From: Natranaerobius trueperi
Lineage (GTDB): Bacteria; Bacillota; Natranaerobiia; Natranaerobiales; Natranaerobiaceae
NCBI RefSeq assembly: GCF_002216005.1
Contig: NZ_NIQC01000005.1
Span: 47,349 to 111,348 of the forward strand
Reading direction: 5' to 3'
Length of the DNA: 64,000 nucleotides
In this document: positions 53,222-62,110 of the stretch, piece after piece
Position numbering within the stretch: position 1 is the first letter of the stretch
Layout of the letters: every line of letters begins with the position of its first letter
Translations under genes and position numbers: made by a program
The notes under the pieces: model-generated
Databases searched by the model: none
Seen by the model: only the letters and a program-made list of their open reading frames with translations
Told to the model about the DNA's origin: nothing

Positions 53222-53265
53222 AAAAGTTTCGGGTTAACCATTTATGGCTTACCCGAAACTTTTTA
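53222..53265. terminator. Bidirectional terminator after cls
   Basis: AAAAAGTTTCGGGT pairs with ACCCGAAACTTTTT (53222-53265), and the loop has an inner CCAT/ATGG stem. It serves cls and the convergent zinc-ribbon gene. Confidence 0.85.
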
Positions 53266-53267
53266 TC

Positions 53268-53468
53268 TTAACAACATCCTTTAGAACCACTACATCCCCC
53301 ACCACAACAACTTTGAATATCCCCTATATTACCTAATTTAACTGATGTAAAAATTTGTTTAGTCTCACCCTCACAGTTAGGACAAGTTACCTGACCTTTA
53401 TTTTCATACGAAACTCTTTTAGTAAATGTATTATCACAACTACGACACCTAAAATAATAATTAGGCAT
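53268..53468 (-). CDS. FmdB-type zinc-ribbon protein
   Basis: A 66-residue FmdB-family zinc ribbon. The two CxxC knuckles are FRCRSCDN and VTCPNCEG. The tail is cysteine/glycine-rich (SCCGGGCSGSKGCC), as in many small regulatory-protein members. Its role is unknown. The start is ATG 53468, seven bases after AGGAGGT; the longer frame begins with a GTG that lies within that site. Confidence 0.88.
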   Translation of the reverse strand: MPNYYFRCRSCDNTFTKRVSYENKGQVTCPNCEGETKQIFTSVKLGNIGDIQSCCGGGCSGSKGCC

Positions 53469-53609
53469 ATATTCCACCTCCTATGATATCTATATACTAA
53501 TATCTAATTAAATCTTAACCAGTTTTTAGAATGAAAGCAAGACTATAGTGAAGGACTCTTAATGGTAAGTGAAGAACACAATAAAAAAACTCTTGTGAGG
53601 AGGATTTAA

Positions 53610-54530
53610 ATGAATTTTGTATCTAGAAATACTGTATTGTATGAGTTAAGTGGGAAAAACTCGCCTGTTTTAGAAGTAAATCCAAAGGAAGAAGTAGTAT
53701 TTGAAACGTACGATTGTTTTACAGAACAAATAAAGAAACCAGACGATAAGTTTAGTAATATTGGCTGGGATAGAATAAATCCTGCTACCGGACCTATAGC
53801 CATCAAAGATGCTGTTCCTGGAGATGTCCTAAAAGTCAATATAAAAGATATCTCAGTAGCTGATTTTGGTGTTATGATAACTTCTCCTGGTTTTGGCGTA
53901 CTAGGTGATGAAATCAAAGAGGAAACAAGCAAAATTATTCCTATAAATAATAAAAAGGCAGAGTTTGATAATTTAAAGCTATCAATTAAACCTATGATTG
54001 GTGTTATAGGTACGACTCTACCTAATGAAGATATACCTTGTGGAACACCAAAAGGACATGGTGGAAATATGGACTGTAAAGAAATTGTAGCTGGCTCATC
54101 GGTTTATTTACCTGTAAATCATAAAGGTGGACTACTCGCACTCGGAGACCTACATGCTTTAATGGCTGATGGTGAGGTGTCTATGACTGGGTTAGAAGTT
54201 AGTGGAAAGGTAACTTTAGATATAGAAAAAATTTCTCAGATGTCTTCTAGTTTACCTTTACCGATGATAACTAATAAAGAAAACTTAATAGTTATCCATA
54301 GTGAAAAAACACTTGATGAAGCAGTTTTTGTCGGTACTTCTAAGACAGTAGAATTTTTGACTAAGTTTAGTACCCTTTCTAAAGAAGATGCAATAAGTCT
54401 TCTAAGTTTAGTGGGTCAGGTTAAAATCTGTCAAGTGGTTGATCCTTTAATGACAATTAGAATAGAGATACCTTTAAATATTCTTAATAGAATTGGTATT
54501 TATGAAAATAAATGGACAAACATGTGTTAA
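53610..54530 (+). CDS. Acetamidase/formamidase family protein
   Basis: A 306-residue hydrolase of the FmdA/AmdA family, which releases ammonia from formamide or acetamide. It shows GWDRINPATGPIAIKDAVPG near residue 50, IPCGTPKGHGGNMDCKEI with likely metal ligands near 150, and LPVNHKGGLLALGDLHALMA with the conserved Asp-His. The true substrate in anaerobes is unknown. The start is ATG after TGAGGAGG. A small broken gene follows in the same direction. Confidence 0.9.
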   Translation: MNFVSRNTVLYELSGKNSPVLEVNPKEEVVFETYDCFTEQIKKPDDKFSNIGWDRINPATGPIAIKDAVPGDVLKVNIKDISVADFGVMITSPGFGVLGDEIKEETSKIIPINNKKAEFDNLKLSIKPMIGVIGTTLPNEDIPCGTPKGHGGNMDCKEIVAGSSVYLPVNHKGGLLALGDLHALMADGEVSMTGLEVSGKVTLDIEKISQMSSSLPLPMITNKENLIVIHSEKTLDEAVFVGTSKTVEFLTKFSTLSKEDAISLLSLVGQVKICQVVDPLMTIRIEIPLNILNRIGIYENKWTNMC

Positions 54531-54580
54531 TTTGATACTGTAGTAAAGCAACTTTTAATTGTTAATTGAGGAGGGTTAAG

Positions 54581-54774
54581 ATGATCTGGAAAGAACGGTA
54601 CAATGTTAGGATAAAAGAAGAAAACTTAAAACAGTTGATATAGTACCACCACAAATAGTAATCAGTAAAGGTGAGTCATTGTCTCTCGCAACAGATAAAG
54701 CTTTAGTTTTACCTATAAACACAAATATTGGCGAGTTTGACATAAAGGTATCAATAAAAGAAAAAGATAAATAA
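54581..54774 (+). pseudogene. Small frameshifted gene, unknown family
   Basis: From ATG 54581 (after TTGAGGAGGG) the frame reads IWKERYNVRIKEENLK and hits a stop. Shifted by one base near 54630 it continues as TVDIVPPQIVISKGESLSL to a stop at 54772-54774, giving about 63 residues in total. The strong ribosome binding site and clean second half suggest a recently lost gene or a sequencing slip. A weak hairpin (GCCG/CGGC at 54786-54798) follows. Confidence 0.5.
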
Positions 54775-54826
54775 TAAAACAAAACGCCGTTTTCACGGCT
54801 TTAATGTACTATGGAGGTAGATTTCA

Positions 54827-56080
54827 ATGAGTTCTAAGACATTAGTTGTAGGAGGCGGTCCTGCTGGAATGATAGCAGCCATTAGAGCTGGAAAATCAGG
54901 TTCTAATGTAATTCTTTTAGAGAAAAATGATTTCCTAGGGAAAAAATTAATGATCACAGGAAAGGGCAGGTGCAATTTAACCACCACCTTAGACCCGCAA
55001 GAAATAGTTGAAAATTTTCCTGGAAATGGCTATTTTTTGTATGGCCCAATTTATAGCTTTTCAAATTACGACTTAATGGACTTTTTTGAGTCTTTAGGTA
55101 TTAAATTGAAGAGAGAACGCGGTGATAGAGTTTTTCCAGAAAGTGATAAAGCAAAAGAGATACAAAAAGCTTTACTAAAATCTATGGAAAATTTACAAGT
55201 AAAAATAAAATCTAATATCAAAGTAACACAAATTTTAACCGAAAAAGACAATAGTGAAACAAGAGTAATAGGTGTTAAAACTAATAAAGGTGCCTTTTAT
55301 AGTGATAATATAATTCTTGCAACCGGAGGTGCATCTTATCCTGCTACAGGTTCTACTGGGGATGGGTATAAATTAGCATCACAGTTAGGGCATACTATTA
55401 TTAGTCCAAAACCTTCTCTTGTACCTTTACTTATTAAAGAAAAATACGTTAAAGATCTTCAGGGATTAACATTAAAAAATGTTTCTGCCTCTCTGAAAAA
55501 TAAGAATGGCAAACTACTTCAAGATGAGTTCGGAGAAATGCTTTTTACACATAACGGTGTATCAGGTCCAATAATTTTATCTATCAGTAGAAGCGCTACT
55601 GAATACTTCTCAAAAAATAACGATAACTTATATTTAAGTATAGATTTCAAACCTGCTCTTGATAATGAAAAGCTAGATCAGAGAATCCAAAGAGATTTTG
55701 AAAAATTTACTAACAAAGATTTCAAGAATTCTTTAGATGACTTACTACCTAAATCACTTATCCCAGTTGTAATATCTAAAAGCAATATAGATCCTGATAA
55801 AAAAGTAAACCAAATCACGCGAAAAGAAAGACAACAATTAATCACAACTTTAAAAAGCTTTGAACTTACAGTAACTGGTACACACTCTTTTGAAGATGCC
55901 ATTGTAACTGCTGGCGGTGTCTCAACAAAAGAAATTTCACCTCAAACATTAGAATCAAAAATCATCAAAAATCTCTATTTAGCTGGAGAAATTATTGATA
56001 TTGATGGGTATACCGGAGGGTTTAATCTACAAGCTGCCTTTTCTACCGGTTGGGTAGCTGGTGAAAATGCTGCTTATTAA
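54827..56080 (+). CDS. HI0933/YhiN-family flavoprotein (NAD(P)/FAD-dependent oxidoreductase)
   Basis: A 417-residue flavoprotein of the HI0933/YhiN family. The FAD site is VVGGGPAGMIAAIRAGK at the N-terminus, followed by LMITGKGRCNLTT, ATGGASYPATGSTGDGYKLA and the C-terminal AGEIIDIDGYTGGFNLQAAF. The conserved motif GVSGPIILSISR also fits. Its physiological reaction is not established. The start is ATG after TGGAGGTAG. It ends in a strong terminator shared with the convergent gene. Confidence 0.92.
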   Translation: MSSKTLVVGGGPAGMIAAIRAGKSGSNVILLEKNDFLGKKLMITGKGRCNLTTTLDPQEIVENFPGNGYFLYGPIYSFSNYDLMDFFESLGIKLKRERGDRVFPESDKAKEIQKALLKSMENLQVKIKSNIKVTQILTEKDNSETRVIGVKTNKGAFYSDNIILATGGASYPATGSTGDGYKLASQLGHTIISPKPSLVPLLIKEKYVKDLQGLTLKNVSASLKNKNGKLLQDEFGEMLFTHNGVSGPIILSISRSATEYFSKNNDNLYLSIDFKPALDNEKLDQRIQRDFEKFTNKDFKNSLDDLLPKSLIPVVISKSNIDPDKKVNQITRKERQQLITTLKSFELTVTGTHSFEDAIVTAGGVSTKEISPQTLESKIIKNLYLAGEIIDIDGYTGGFNLQAAFSTGWVAGENAAY

Positions 56081-56112
56081 AAAAACTGCCTTAAATATTG
56101 GCAGTTTTTTTA
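56079..56112. terminator. Bidirectional terminator
   Basis: AAAAAAACTGCC (56079-56090) pairs with GGCAGTTTTTTT (56100-56111). It lies between the flavoprotein gene and the DUF2062 gene. Confidence 0.85.
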
Positions 56113-56640
56113 ATAGTTCTCAAGCTTCAATTTTTTTGTTTTTCGCTTTATAAGAATATGATAACACAGAATATATAAAAATACTGCTGCTATAAGAGAG
56201 TTAACCATTGCACCAACGAAAAATCCAACGGAAAACGTTTCTAATTGAGCTAATAAAAATTGCACTTCTGATTCACCAATACTATTTTCGAAATAAGTTA
56301 TAATATTACCAAACATTCTATTAAAAAGTTCAGACACTTCAATGTTAGTGCCATTTTCACCGATGATTAATCTACCCATCATAATATTTAATGTGTAAAA
56401 AATCGGGATTAGTACACCGGTTCCTAAATTTATAGTAACTGCTGCAACAATACTTCCCCCTAGTACTCTTGCAGCAAAAGCTGAAAGGAACGGTCCCACT
56501 CCTAAAGACGGAAGGAAGTTCCAGAATACAGCAATTGCAGCACCTAATGCAATTTTTTTAGGAGTTGATTCTAGTTTAAGTACTTCTTCTATTTTTTTCT
56601 TCATATTAATTATTTTATCCTTTACCATACACATCACCAA
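56110..56640 (-). CDS. DUF2062-family membrane protein
   Basis: A protein of 160-176 residues with three or four membrane helices and the DUF2062 hallmark TPKKIALGAAIAVFWNFLPSL followed by GVGPFLSAFAARVLGGS. A middle helix (LGTGVLIPIFYTLNIMMGRL) and a C-terminal helix complete it, with a basic end. Function is unknown. The start is uncertain: ATG 56640 is used here, but an internal ATG 12 codons later is as good. It is downstream of pycB, separated by a hairpin. Confidence 0.75.
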   Translation of the reverse strand: MVMCMVKDKIINMKKKIEEVLKLESTPKKIALGAAIAVFWNFLPSLGVGPFLSAFAARVLGGSIVAAVTINLGTGVLIPIFYTLNIMMGRLIIGENGTNIEVSELFNRMFGNIITYFENSIGESEVQFLLAQLETFSVGFFVGAMVNSLIAAVFLYILCYHILIKRKTKKLKLENY

Positions 56641-56690
56641 CGGTTATTATCTCATATAAAACTACTAATGTAAATCACACACATTCTAAT

Positions 56691-56726
56691 AATTAACCTG
56701 AGTCCTGTAGCGGACTCAGGTTAATT
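56691..56726 (-). terminator. Perfect 15-bp hairpin after pycB
   Basis: AATTAACCTGAGTCC (56691-56705) pairs with GGACTCAGGTTAATT (56712-56726). It lies six bases after the pycB stop. The following T run is weak, so termination may be partial. Confidence 0.75.
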
Positions 56727-56731
56727 TATTA

Positions 56732-58534
56732 CTATAATACGATTAGTGGATCACCAGCATTTACAGTCCCGCCTTCTGATATCTTAACCTCTTTAACTGT
56801 CCCCGATACTTCAGCTTTGATTTCATTTTCCATTTTCATAGCTTCTAATATTACTACGACATCTCCTTGGTTTACTGTATCACCACTATCAACCTGTACT
56901 TTTAGTACGTTTCCTGCAATAGGTGCATCGATTGTGTTCCCTTGTGATGTTGTTTCAGGTTCTCCTTTCTTTTCTTTTGTTTGTGATTTTTGTTGTTTTT
57001 GAGATTTATTTTGGTTTGGTTTTTGTTTTTTTGGAGTAGTAGAATGTGAAGTAGTTTTTGATTTATCACCAGATAAATCTTCAACGTGAACATCAAAAGT
57101 TTCATCATCTACTGTAACTCGCATTTTTCTTGACACATCGCCTGCAGGGCCTGGTGTACTAACTTTATTATTTTTTTTATCAGTTTCTAAAGGATCTTTT
57201 AACTTTCCTTCTTTTCTCTTTTTGAAGAAGTCTAAAGCGACATTAGGGAATAGACAATAAGATAATACATCTTCATCTTTTTCAATGTATTCTTTAATAT
57301 CTTCACGTGCTTTTTCTAACTGTGGGTCTAATAAGTTTGCAGGACGTTCAGTAATTTTTTCTTTATCTTTTAGAATATATTCTTCTAACTCTGAATTCAC
57401 TTCATGAGGAGGCCTTCCATAATATCCTGCAATATAATTTTTCACTTCTTCAGATATCATTTTATACCTTTCACCCATCAATACATTTAACACAGCCTGA
57501 CTTCCGACTATTTGACTGGTAGGTGTGACAAGCGGTGGATAACCTAGATCTTCTCTGACTCTTGGTATTTCTTCTAATGCTTCATCATACTTATCTAAAG
57601 CGTTAGCTTCAGATAATTGAGAAGTTAGGTTAGAGATCATACCACCTGGAACTTGATAGTTCAATACATTTGTATCTACAGTAAAATTCATTTTAGAGTG
57701 CTTTTCAAGATCTTTTCTTACTTTCTTAAAATAATCAGTAGTTTCTTTCAAATTATCTTCGTCTAGTGAAAGTTTATTCTCTGTACCAGCTAGCATAGCC
57801 AAAATGGGTTCAATAGGAGGCTGTGAAGTTCCTAAGGCAAAAGGAGATACTGTGGTATCCACAATGTCTATCCCAGCTTCAATTGTTTTTAAATAAGTAC
57901 TTGTCGCCATACCACTTGTTGAGTGACTGTGTAGTTGAATAGGCACATCAATTTCTTTTTTAAGGTTTTTAACTAACTCATAACCCTTATATGGAGAAAG
58001 TAGACCTGCCATGTCTTTTATACAAATTGAATCACAACCTATTTCCACTAAGTTTTTAGCTAGGTCAACAAAAGTTGATACATCATGTACAGGACTTATC
58101 GTATAGCTCAAAGCACCTTGAGCATGCCCGCCTTCTTTTTTAGTAAATTCTATTGCTTTTTCCATATTTCTAATGTCATTCAATGCATCAAAAATTCGTA
58201 TAATATCCATTCCGTTTCCAACTGTCCGTTTAATAAATTCTTCTAGCACATCATCTGGATAATTTTTATAACCCAATATATTTTGGCCTCTTAGTAACAT
58301 CTGTAACTTTGTATTCTTTATTTTTTTTCGGATTATCCTTAATCTTTCCCATGGATCTTCATCTAAAAATCTCATACAAGAATCGAAAGTAGCTCCTCCC
58401 CACATTTCAAGGGAATGGAAACCAACTTGGTCTATTGTTTCTAAGATTGGTTCCATATCTTTTGTTTGCATTCTTGTAGCAAATAATGATTGATGTGCAT
58501 CTCTTAAAGTAGTATCAGTTATTTTTACAGACAT
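56732..58534 (-). CDS. pycB: Carboxyltransferase/biotin-carrier protein (PycB/OadA type)
   Basis: A 600-residue fusion of the carboxyltransferase domain of pyruvate carboxylase or oxaloacetate decarboxylase with a biotin carrier. The N-terminal barrel has TDTTLRDAHQSLFATRMQT and GGATFDSCMRF, plus CIKDMAGLLSPYKGYEL and HSHSTSGMA with metal ligands. A Lys/Gln/Ser-rich linker lies at about 490-520. The biotin lysine is Lys567 in ILEAMKMENEI. The biotin carboxylase (PycA) or the membrane OadB subunit is not here, so the reaction, pyruvate carboxylation or oxaloacetate decarboxylation, is not settled. Confidence 0.9.
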   Translation of the reverse strand: MSVKITDTTLRDAHQSLFATRMQTKDMEPILETIDQVGFHSLEMWGGATFDSCMRFLDEDPWERLRIIRKKIKNTKLQMLLRGQNILGYKNYPDDVLEEFIKRTVGNGMDIIRIFDALNDIRNMEKAIEFTKKEGGHAQGALSYTISPVHDVSTFVDLAKNLVEIGCDSICIKDMAGLLSPYKGYELVKNLKKEIDVPIQLHSHSTSGMATSTYLKTIEAGIDIVDTTVSPFALGTSQPPIEPILAMLAGTENKLSLDEDNLKETTDYFKKVRKDLEKHSKMNFTVDTNVLNYQVPGGMISNLTSQLSEANALDKYDEALEEIPRVREDLGYPPLVTPTSQIVGSQAVLNVLMGERYKMISEEVKNYIAGYYGRPPHEVNSELEEYILKDKEKITERPANLLDPQLEKAREDIKEYIEKDEDVLSYCLFPNVALDFFKKRKEGKLKDPLETDKKNNKVSTPGPAGDVSRKMRVTVDDETFDVHVEDLSGDKSKTTSHSTTPKKQKPNQNKSQKQQKSQTKEKKGEPETTSQGNTIDAPIAGNVLKVQVDSGDTVNQGDVVVILEAMKMENEIKAEVSGTVKEVKISEGGTVNAGDPLIVL

Positions 58535-58566
58535 TCACAAACCTCCCCTATATTAAGTTCCTAACC

Positions 58567-59418
58567 TTATCGATTTTCTAAAGTATACTTTTCAAGTTCT
58601 TCTTGAAGCACAAAAGTAGTCTTATAGTCAGAAACTGGGAAAGTGACTTGATCGATTTGTTTTACTGGTAATATTTTTATAGTGGTACTTGAAATAAACA
58701 CTTCATCACAATTATAAAGCTCTTCTGGAGATAAGAACTTTTCAACAACTTTTATTCCTATTCTATCTGCTAGTTTTAAAATTGTATCACGAGTAATGCC
58801 AGGTAGAATTCTTTGTCCAGTAGGGGCTGTATAAACAACTCCATCTTTGACACCAAAGACATTAGTACTAGTCCCCTCAGTTACTCCTAAACGATGCACT
58901 TGAATTGCTTCATAGGCTCCTTCTCTATTGGCTTTTTCTTTATAAAAACAATTTGGTAATAGGTTAATACTTTTCACATTACATCTATTCCAGCGTTCAT
59001 CTGGTACTAATATCGTTTTTATTCCATTGTTTTTAAATTCGGCGTCTGGTCGTGGTGCTTCTTTTGCAAACATAAATAGATTTGGTTTCTGTGGTTCCGG
59101 AAAAGAATGTTTTCTAGGTGCTGTTCCTCGAGTAACTTCTAAATAAATAATCCCTTCTTTTATTCCGCTCTTTTCTAATAACTCATGTGAGATCTTTTTA
59201 ATCTCTTCAGGAGCAGGATAGTTTTCAAATAACATTTCTTCGGCACCATTTTTATAACGCTCTAAGTGTTCATCAATTTGATATAACTTACCTCCATAGA
59301 TAGCTACAACTTCATACAGACCGTCTCCATAAATAAAGCCACGGTCTAAAGCATCAACTTTCGCGTTCTCTAAGTCTTCAAATTCACCATTCACATAAGC
59401 AAGTGGTTTAGGTGACAA
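58567..59418 (-). CDS. dat: D-amino-acid transaminase (PLP fold IV)
   Basis: A protein of about 283 residues of the fold-type IV aminotransferase family. YLEVTRGTAPRKHSFPEPQK is the marker of D-amino-acid transaminases rather than branched-chain ones. The PLP lysine is in LLPNCFYKEKANREGAYEA, and GVTEGTSTNVFGVKDG and RILPGITRDTILKLA are also conserved. It would make D-glutamate or D-alanine for the wall, or catabolise D-amino acids. The Asp/Glu racemase gene lies just upstream. The start is TTG 59418 after AGGAGGTG; the longer frame starts upstream of that site. Confidence 0.85.
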   Translation of the reverse strand: MSPKPLAYVNGEFEDLENAKVDALDRGFIYGDGLYEVVAIYGGKLYQIDEHLERYKNGAEEMLFENYPAPEEIKKISHELLEKSGIKEGIIYLEVTRGTAPRKHSFPEPQKPNLFMFAKEAPRPDAEFKNNGIKTILVPDERWNRCNVKSINLLPNCFYKEKANREGAYEAIQVHRLGVTEGTSTNVFGVKDGVVYTAPTGQRILPGITRDTILKLADRIGIKVVEKFLSPEELYNCDEVFISSTTIKILPVKQIDQVTFPVSDYKTTFVLQEELEKYTLENR

Positions 59419-59477
59419 ACAAAACACCTCCTGAAAGTTTTGAATAATATTTCTAAACAAAAAAGCTTAAGATAAAA

Positions 59478-60215
59478 TCAGCTTATATTACCATGATTAG
59501 GTCTATTTTGTTCTTCTTTATTTAACGCAAAAGAAACTGTTTTGGCTGCTAAAATATCAGTTGGGTCTACAAGTATTGCTTTATCAGCTTTTTTGTCTGT
59601 AACTAATACAGGTAATTCTGTACAACCTAAGATGATGGCCTCTGCCCCTTCATCTTCTAAATAACCAATAGGTTCATCTAGTAACCTTCTGCTAGAATCA
59701 CAAATATCACCACTTTTAACAGCATAGATCGCTTCTGTCACTTGATGCTGATAAGATTCTGGTATAATAACTTCTAAGTTATATTCTTGTAATTGTTGTT
59801 GATATATTTTTGTTCTAATTGTCCCATTGGTTGCAAGTAAACCTACTTTTCTATTCTGACTCTCAACCACATCATTAATGTATTGTGCAGTACATTGCAA
59901 CATGTTGACAAATGGAATATTCACCGTTTTCTGTACATCATTATAAAAATAATGTGCAGTATTACAAGGCATAACCAAAAAATCTGCTCCATAATTTTCT
60001 AGACCCTTAGCCATATCTTCTAAGTATGATAATGGACTTTGTGAATCGTTTAAAATTGCTTCTGTTCTATCAGGAATCTTAGGATTGTTATCTACTAGCA
60101 TTCGTACATGATCTTGGTCTTTACTACTAGGGGTTTTATCTATAACCTTGTCCATAAAATCAACCGTTGCTTTAGGTCCTAAACCACCTAACACACCCAC
60201 TGTTTTAGCATCCAT
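59478..60215 (-). CDS. Aspartate/glutamate racemase family protein
   Basis: A 245-residue cofactor-independent racemase. The two catalytic cysteines are in LVMPCNTAHYF and AIILGCTELPVLV. The N-terminus TVGVLGGLGPKATVDFMDKV and the loop NPKIPDRTEAI are typical of the aspartate racemase branch (RacD/YgeA). With the adjacent D-amino-acid transaminase it forms a small D-amino-acid module. The start is ATG 60215, eight bases after TAGGAGGG; the eight codons before it precede that site. Confidence 0.9.
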   Translation of the reverse strand: MDAKTVGVLGGLGPKATVDFMDKVIDKTPSSKDQDHVRMLVDNNPKIPDRTEAILNDSQSPLSYLEDMAKGLENYGADFLVMPCNTAHYFYNDVQKTVNIPFVNMLQCTAQYINDVVESQNRKVGLLATNGTIRTKIYQQQLQEYNLEVIIPESYQHQVTEAIYAVKSGDICDSSRRLLDEPIGYLEDEGAEAIILGCTELPVLVTDKKADKAILVDPTDILAAKTVSFALNKEEQNRPNHGNIS

Positions 60216-60286
60216 ATAGACCCTCCTAAAATACTTCATTTACTAACTATTTTCACCATGAAGTATAAAGTTCCTTCTAATATATG

Positions 60287-60946
60287 TTATGTTTTGTCTG
60301 AATTTTTAGTTTTTATAATTAATAAAAGTCCATCACTAATTTCAATAGTCACTTCATCATCAACAAATTCATTACTTAGTCCTAAAGAGGATCCTATATA
60401 TAAAGGGTCCCCTTCTAAACTATATTTTACTCCTTTAGTATAAATACCTGTTACTTTTGGTGTTATTGGAAAAAGGGAAATATAATCTCCAATTTTTCCT
60501 GTAATCAGAACTTTATCTGAGATTACAGTAATTGTCTGTAGCTCATCAACTAAAAAAATAGATACTCCTTTATTCAAAGGTTCTAACATCACCATAATAT
60601 TAGCATAAAAATGATCAGCTCTTTTACCTAATGCTCCATAAACTAATATCTCTTGAACATTACGTTTCATCGCATATATAATAGCTAACTCTAAATCAGA
60701 CTTATCTTTTTCACTCGGGAATTTTACGAAAGGAGTGTTGGAATATTTATAATTTTCATAAACTTCTTTTTTGATTGAGTCTAAATCACCTACTATCACA
60801 TGAGGCACAATCCCCATACTATATGTATAATTAGAGCCACCATCTACGGCAATTATGTAATCATTCTCATTAATATTATTTCGATAAAATTCAAAGTTAT
60901 TATACTCTCCATTAGCGAAAATAACCACTCGATTATATTTGCTCAC
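60287..60946 (-). CDS. Thiamine pyrophosphokinase
   Basis: A protein of about 219 residues that converts thiamine and ATP to thiamine diphosphate. Typical are VVIFANGEYNNFEF at the start, YIIAVDGGSNYTYSMGIVPH, VIVGDLDSI with the substrate-binding aspartates, KFPSEKDKSDLELAI and YGALGKRADHFYANIMVM. The start is GTG 60946, six bases after AGTAGGTG; GTG 60955 is within that site. No TPP riboswitch precedes it. It is upstream of the racemase gene in the same direction. Confidence 0.92.
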   Translation of the reverse strand: MSKYNRVVIFANGEYNNFEFYRNNINENDYIIAVDGGSNYTYSMGIVPHVIVGDLDSIKKEVYENYKYSNTPFVKFPSEKDKSDLELAIIYAMKRNVQEILVYGALGKRADHFYANIMVMLEPLNKGVSIFLVDELQTITVISDKVLITGKIGDYISLFPITPKVTGIYTKGVKYSLEGDPLYIGSSLGLSNEFVDDEVTIEISDGLLLIIKTKNSDKT

Positions 60947-61072
60947 ATTGTTCACCTACTTTCAAATATTTCTAATTAAAATTATAACACTTAACCCTAA
61001 ATTTCTAAAATTTTAATATATATGGTCTCTTAGTAAACACTAATATTAAACATCTTTTTAAGGAGGTGTCAG

Positions 61073-61225
61073 ATGAGTAAAAAAAATCAATTAGATAAAC
61101 TACCACTTGCTGAATTAGAATCTACTGACCTAAACAGGTTAAAAAAATTAGAACATGAAATGAACAATAAGTACAATACAGATATTTATCTTATGGCACT
61201 TTCGGATGAAGATAAAAGGGACTAA
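61073..61225 (+). CDS. 50-residue small protein with a strong ribosome binding site
   Basis: A short, charged peptide: NQLDKLPLAELESTDLNRLK then EHEMNNKYNTDIYLMALSDE. It is helical and amphipathic, with no membrane segment. The ATG lies seven bases after AAGGAGGTG, the best site in the neighbourhood, and the frame is closed by TAA. I do not recognise it, but the composition resembles small conserved spore or regulatory peptides of Firmicutes. It is divergent from thiamine pyrophosphokinase. The following 160 bases hold no gene. Confidence 0.6.
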   Translation: MSKKNQLDKLPLAELESTDLNRLKKLEHEMNNKYNTDIYLMALSDEDKRD

Positions 61226-61380
61226 TAAAGAGCCGTCTCATTATTCCATAACTAAACCATTACAGTCAGAATAAAGGTTGTCAGAAGTTTAGTATCCGTT
61301 AACCTAAAGTACTAGCTACAGCTGCTGCTATCCAAAGCCAGTTAATGGCGTGGAAAAACTAAAACTACCAAACTATAAAA

Positions 61381-61415
61381 AAAGGAAATGTCTAATAAAA
61401 GTAGACATTTCCTTT
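61381..61415 (-). terminator. Terminator of xpt
   Basis: AAAGGAAATGTCTA (61381-61394) pairs perfectly with TAGACATTTCCTTT (61402-61415), and a T run follows on the minus strand. It overlaps the xpt stop codon. Confidence 0.85.
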
Positions 61416-61961
61416 TTCAATTGATTTTATTCTTGCTAAAGATTCAACTCTGTATCCCTCATGATTCAACTTTTCTCTTCCAGATTGAAATGTTTTCTCT
61501 ATCACAATACCAAAACCTATTAAATTCGCACCGGCTTGTTCTATTATATTAGCTAAACTTTTTGCAGCTTCACCATTAGCTAGAAAATCATCTATAACTA
61601 ATACATTGTCATCAGAGTTTATTAGATTTTTACTCACAATTAGATTATTAGTTTCTTTTTTAGTATATGAAAAAACTTCTGTTTGGTATACATCATCACT
61701 CATTGTGAGAGACTTCTTCTTTCTTGCAAAAACCATATCTACATCTAGATCATAAGCTGTAAATAAAGCAGGGCTTATCCCTGAGCTTTCAATTGTAAGT
61801 ATTTTAGTAATATAACTATCCTTAAATCTATTTATAAATTCTTGTCCTATCTTTTTCATTAGTTTAGGATCTACCTTATGATTTAAAAAAGTATCAACCT
61901 TTAAAATATTATCATCTATTATTATCCCATCTTTTTTCATACGATCTAATAATTGCTGCAT
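61392..61961 (-). CDS. xpt: Xanthine phosphoribosyltransferase
   Basis: A 189-residue salvage enzyme that makes XMP from xanthine and PRPP. The PRPP-binding motif is VLVIDDFLANGEAAKSL, and LLDRMKKDGIIIDDN and FLNHKVDPKLMKKIGQEF at the N-terminus and ESSGISPALFTAYDL are typical of Xpt. The length is normal. The start is ATG after AGGAGGTATC. In many Firmicutes this gene has a purine riboswitch; I saw none in the 140 bases upstream. Confidence 0.93.
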   Translation of the reverse strand: MQQLLDRMKKDGIIIDDNILKVDTFLNHKVDPKLMKKIGQEFINRFKDSYITKILTIESSGISPALFTAYDLDVDMVFARKKKSLTMSDDVYQTEVFSYTKKETNNLIVSKNLINSDDNVLVIDDFLANGEAAKSLANIIEQAGANLIGFGIVIEKTFQSGREKLNHEGYRVESLARIKSIEKGNVYFY

Positions 61962-62050
61962 CTAGATACCTCCTTAGTATTATTTATTATACTTTAGCAC
62001 TTTTTCAATACAAGAAGCAAATAATTTCATATAGATTACAATAAGACTTT

Positions 62051-62078
62051 CATGTAAAATATTCCATGTAAAATATTC
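62051..62078. repeat. 14-bp tandem repeat upstream of a decayed ABC gene
   Basis: CATGTAAAATATTC occurs twice in tandem (62051-62064, 62065-62078), followed by a partial third copy. It lies 33 bases before the ABC ATPase start and may be a replication-slippage product or a binding site. Confidence 0.7.
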
Positions 62079-62110
62079 AATGTATAATAGCTACTCTTAA
62101 AAGGCGTAAA

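Noticed and set aside
62051..62078. Start of a CRISPR or iteron array
   Set aside because: Only two and a half copies of 14 bases without spacers; more likely slippage.
61962..62110. Purine riboswitch before xpt
   Set aside because: The conserved core of the guanine riboswitch and its P1 stem were not found in the 140 bases upstream.
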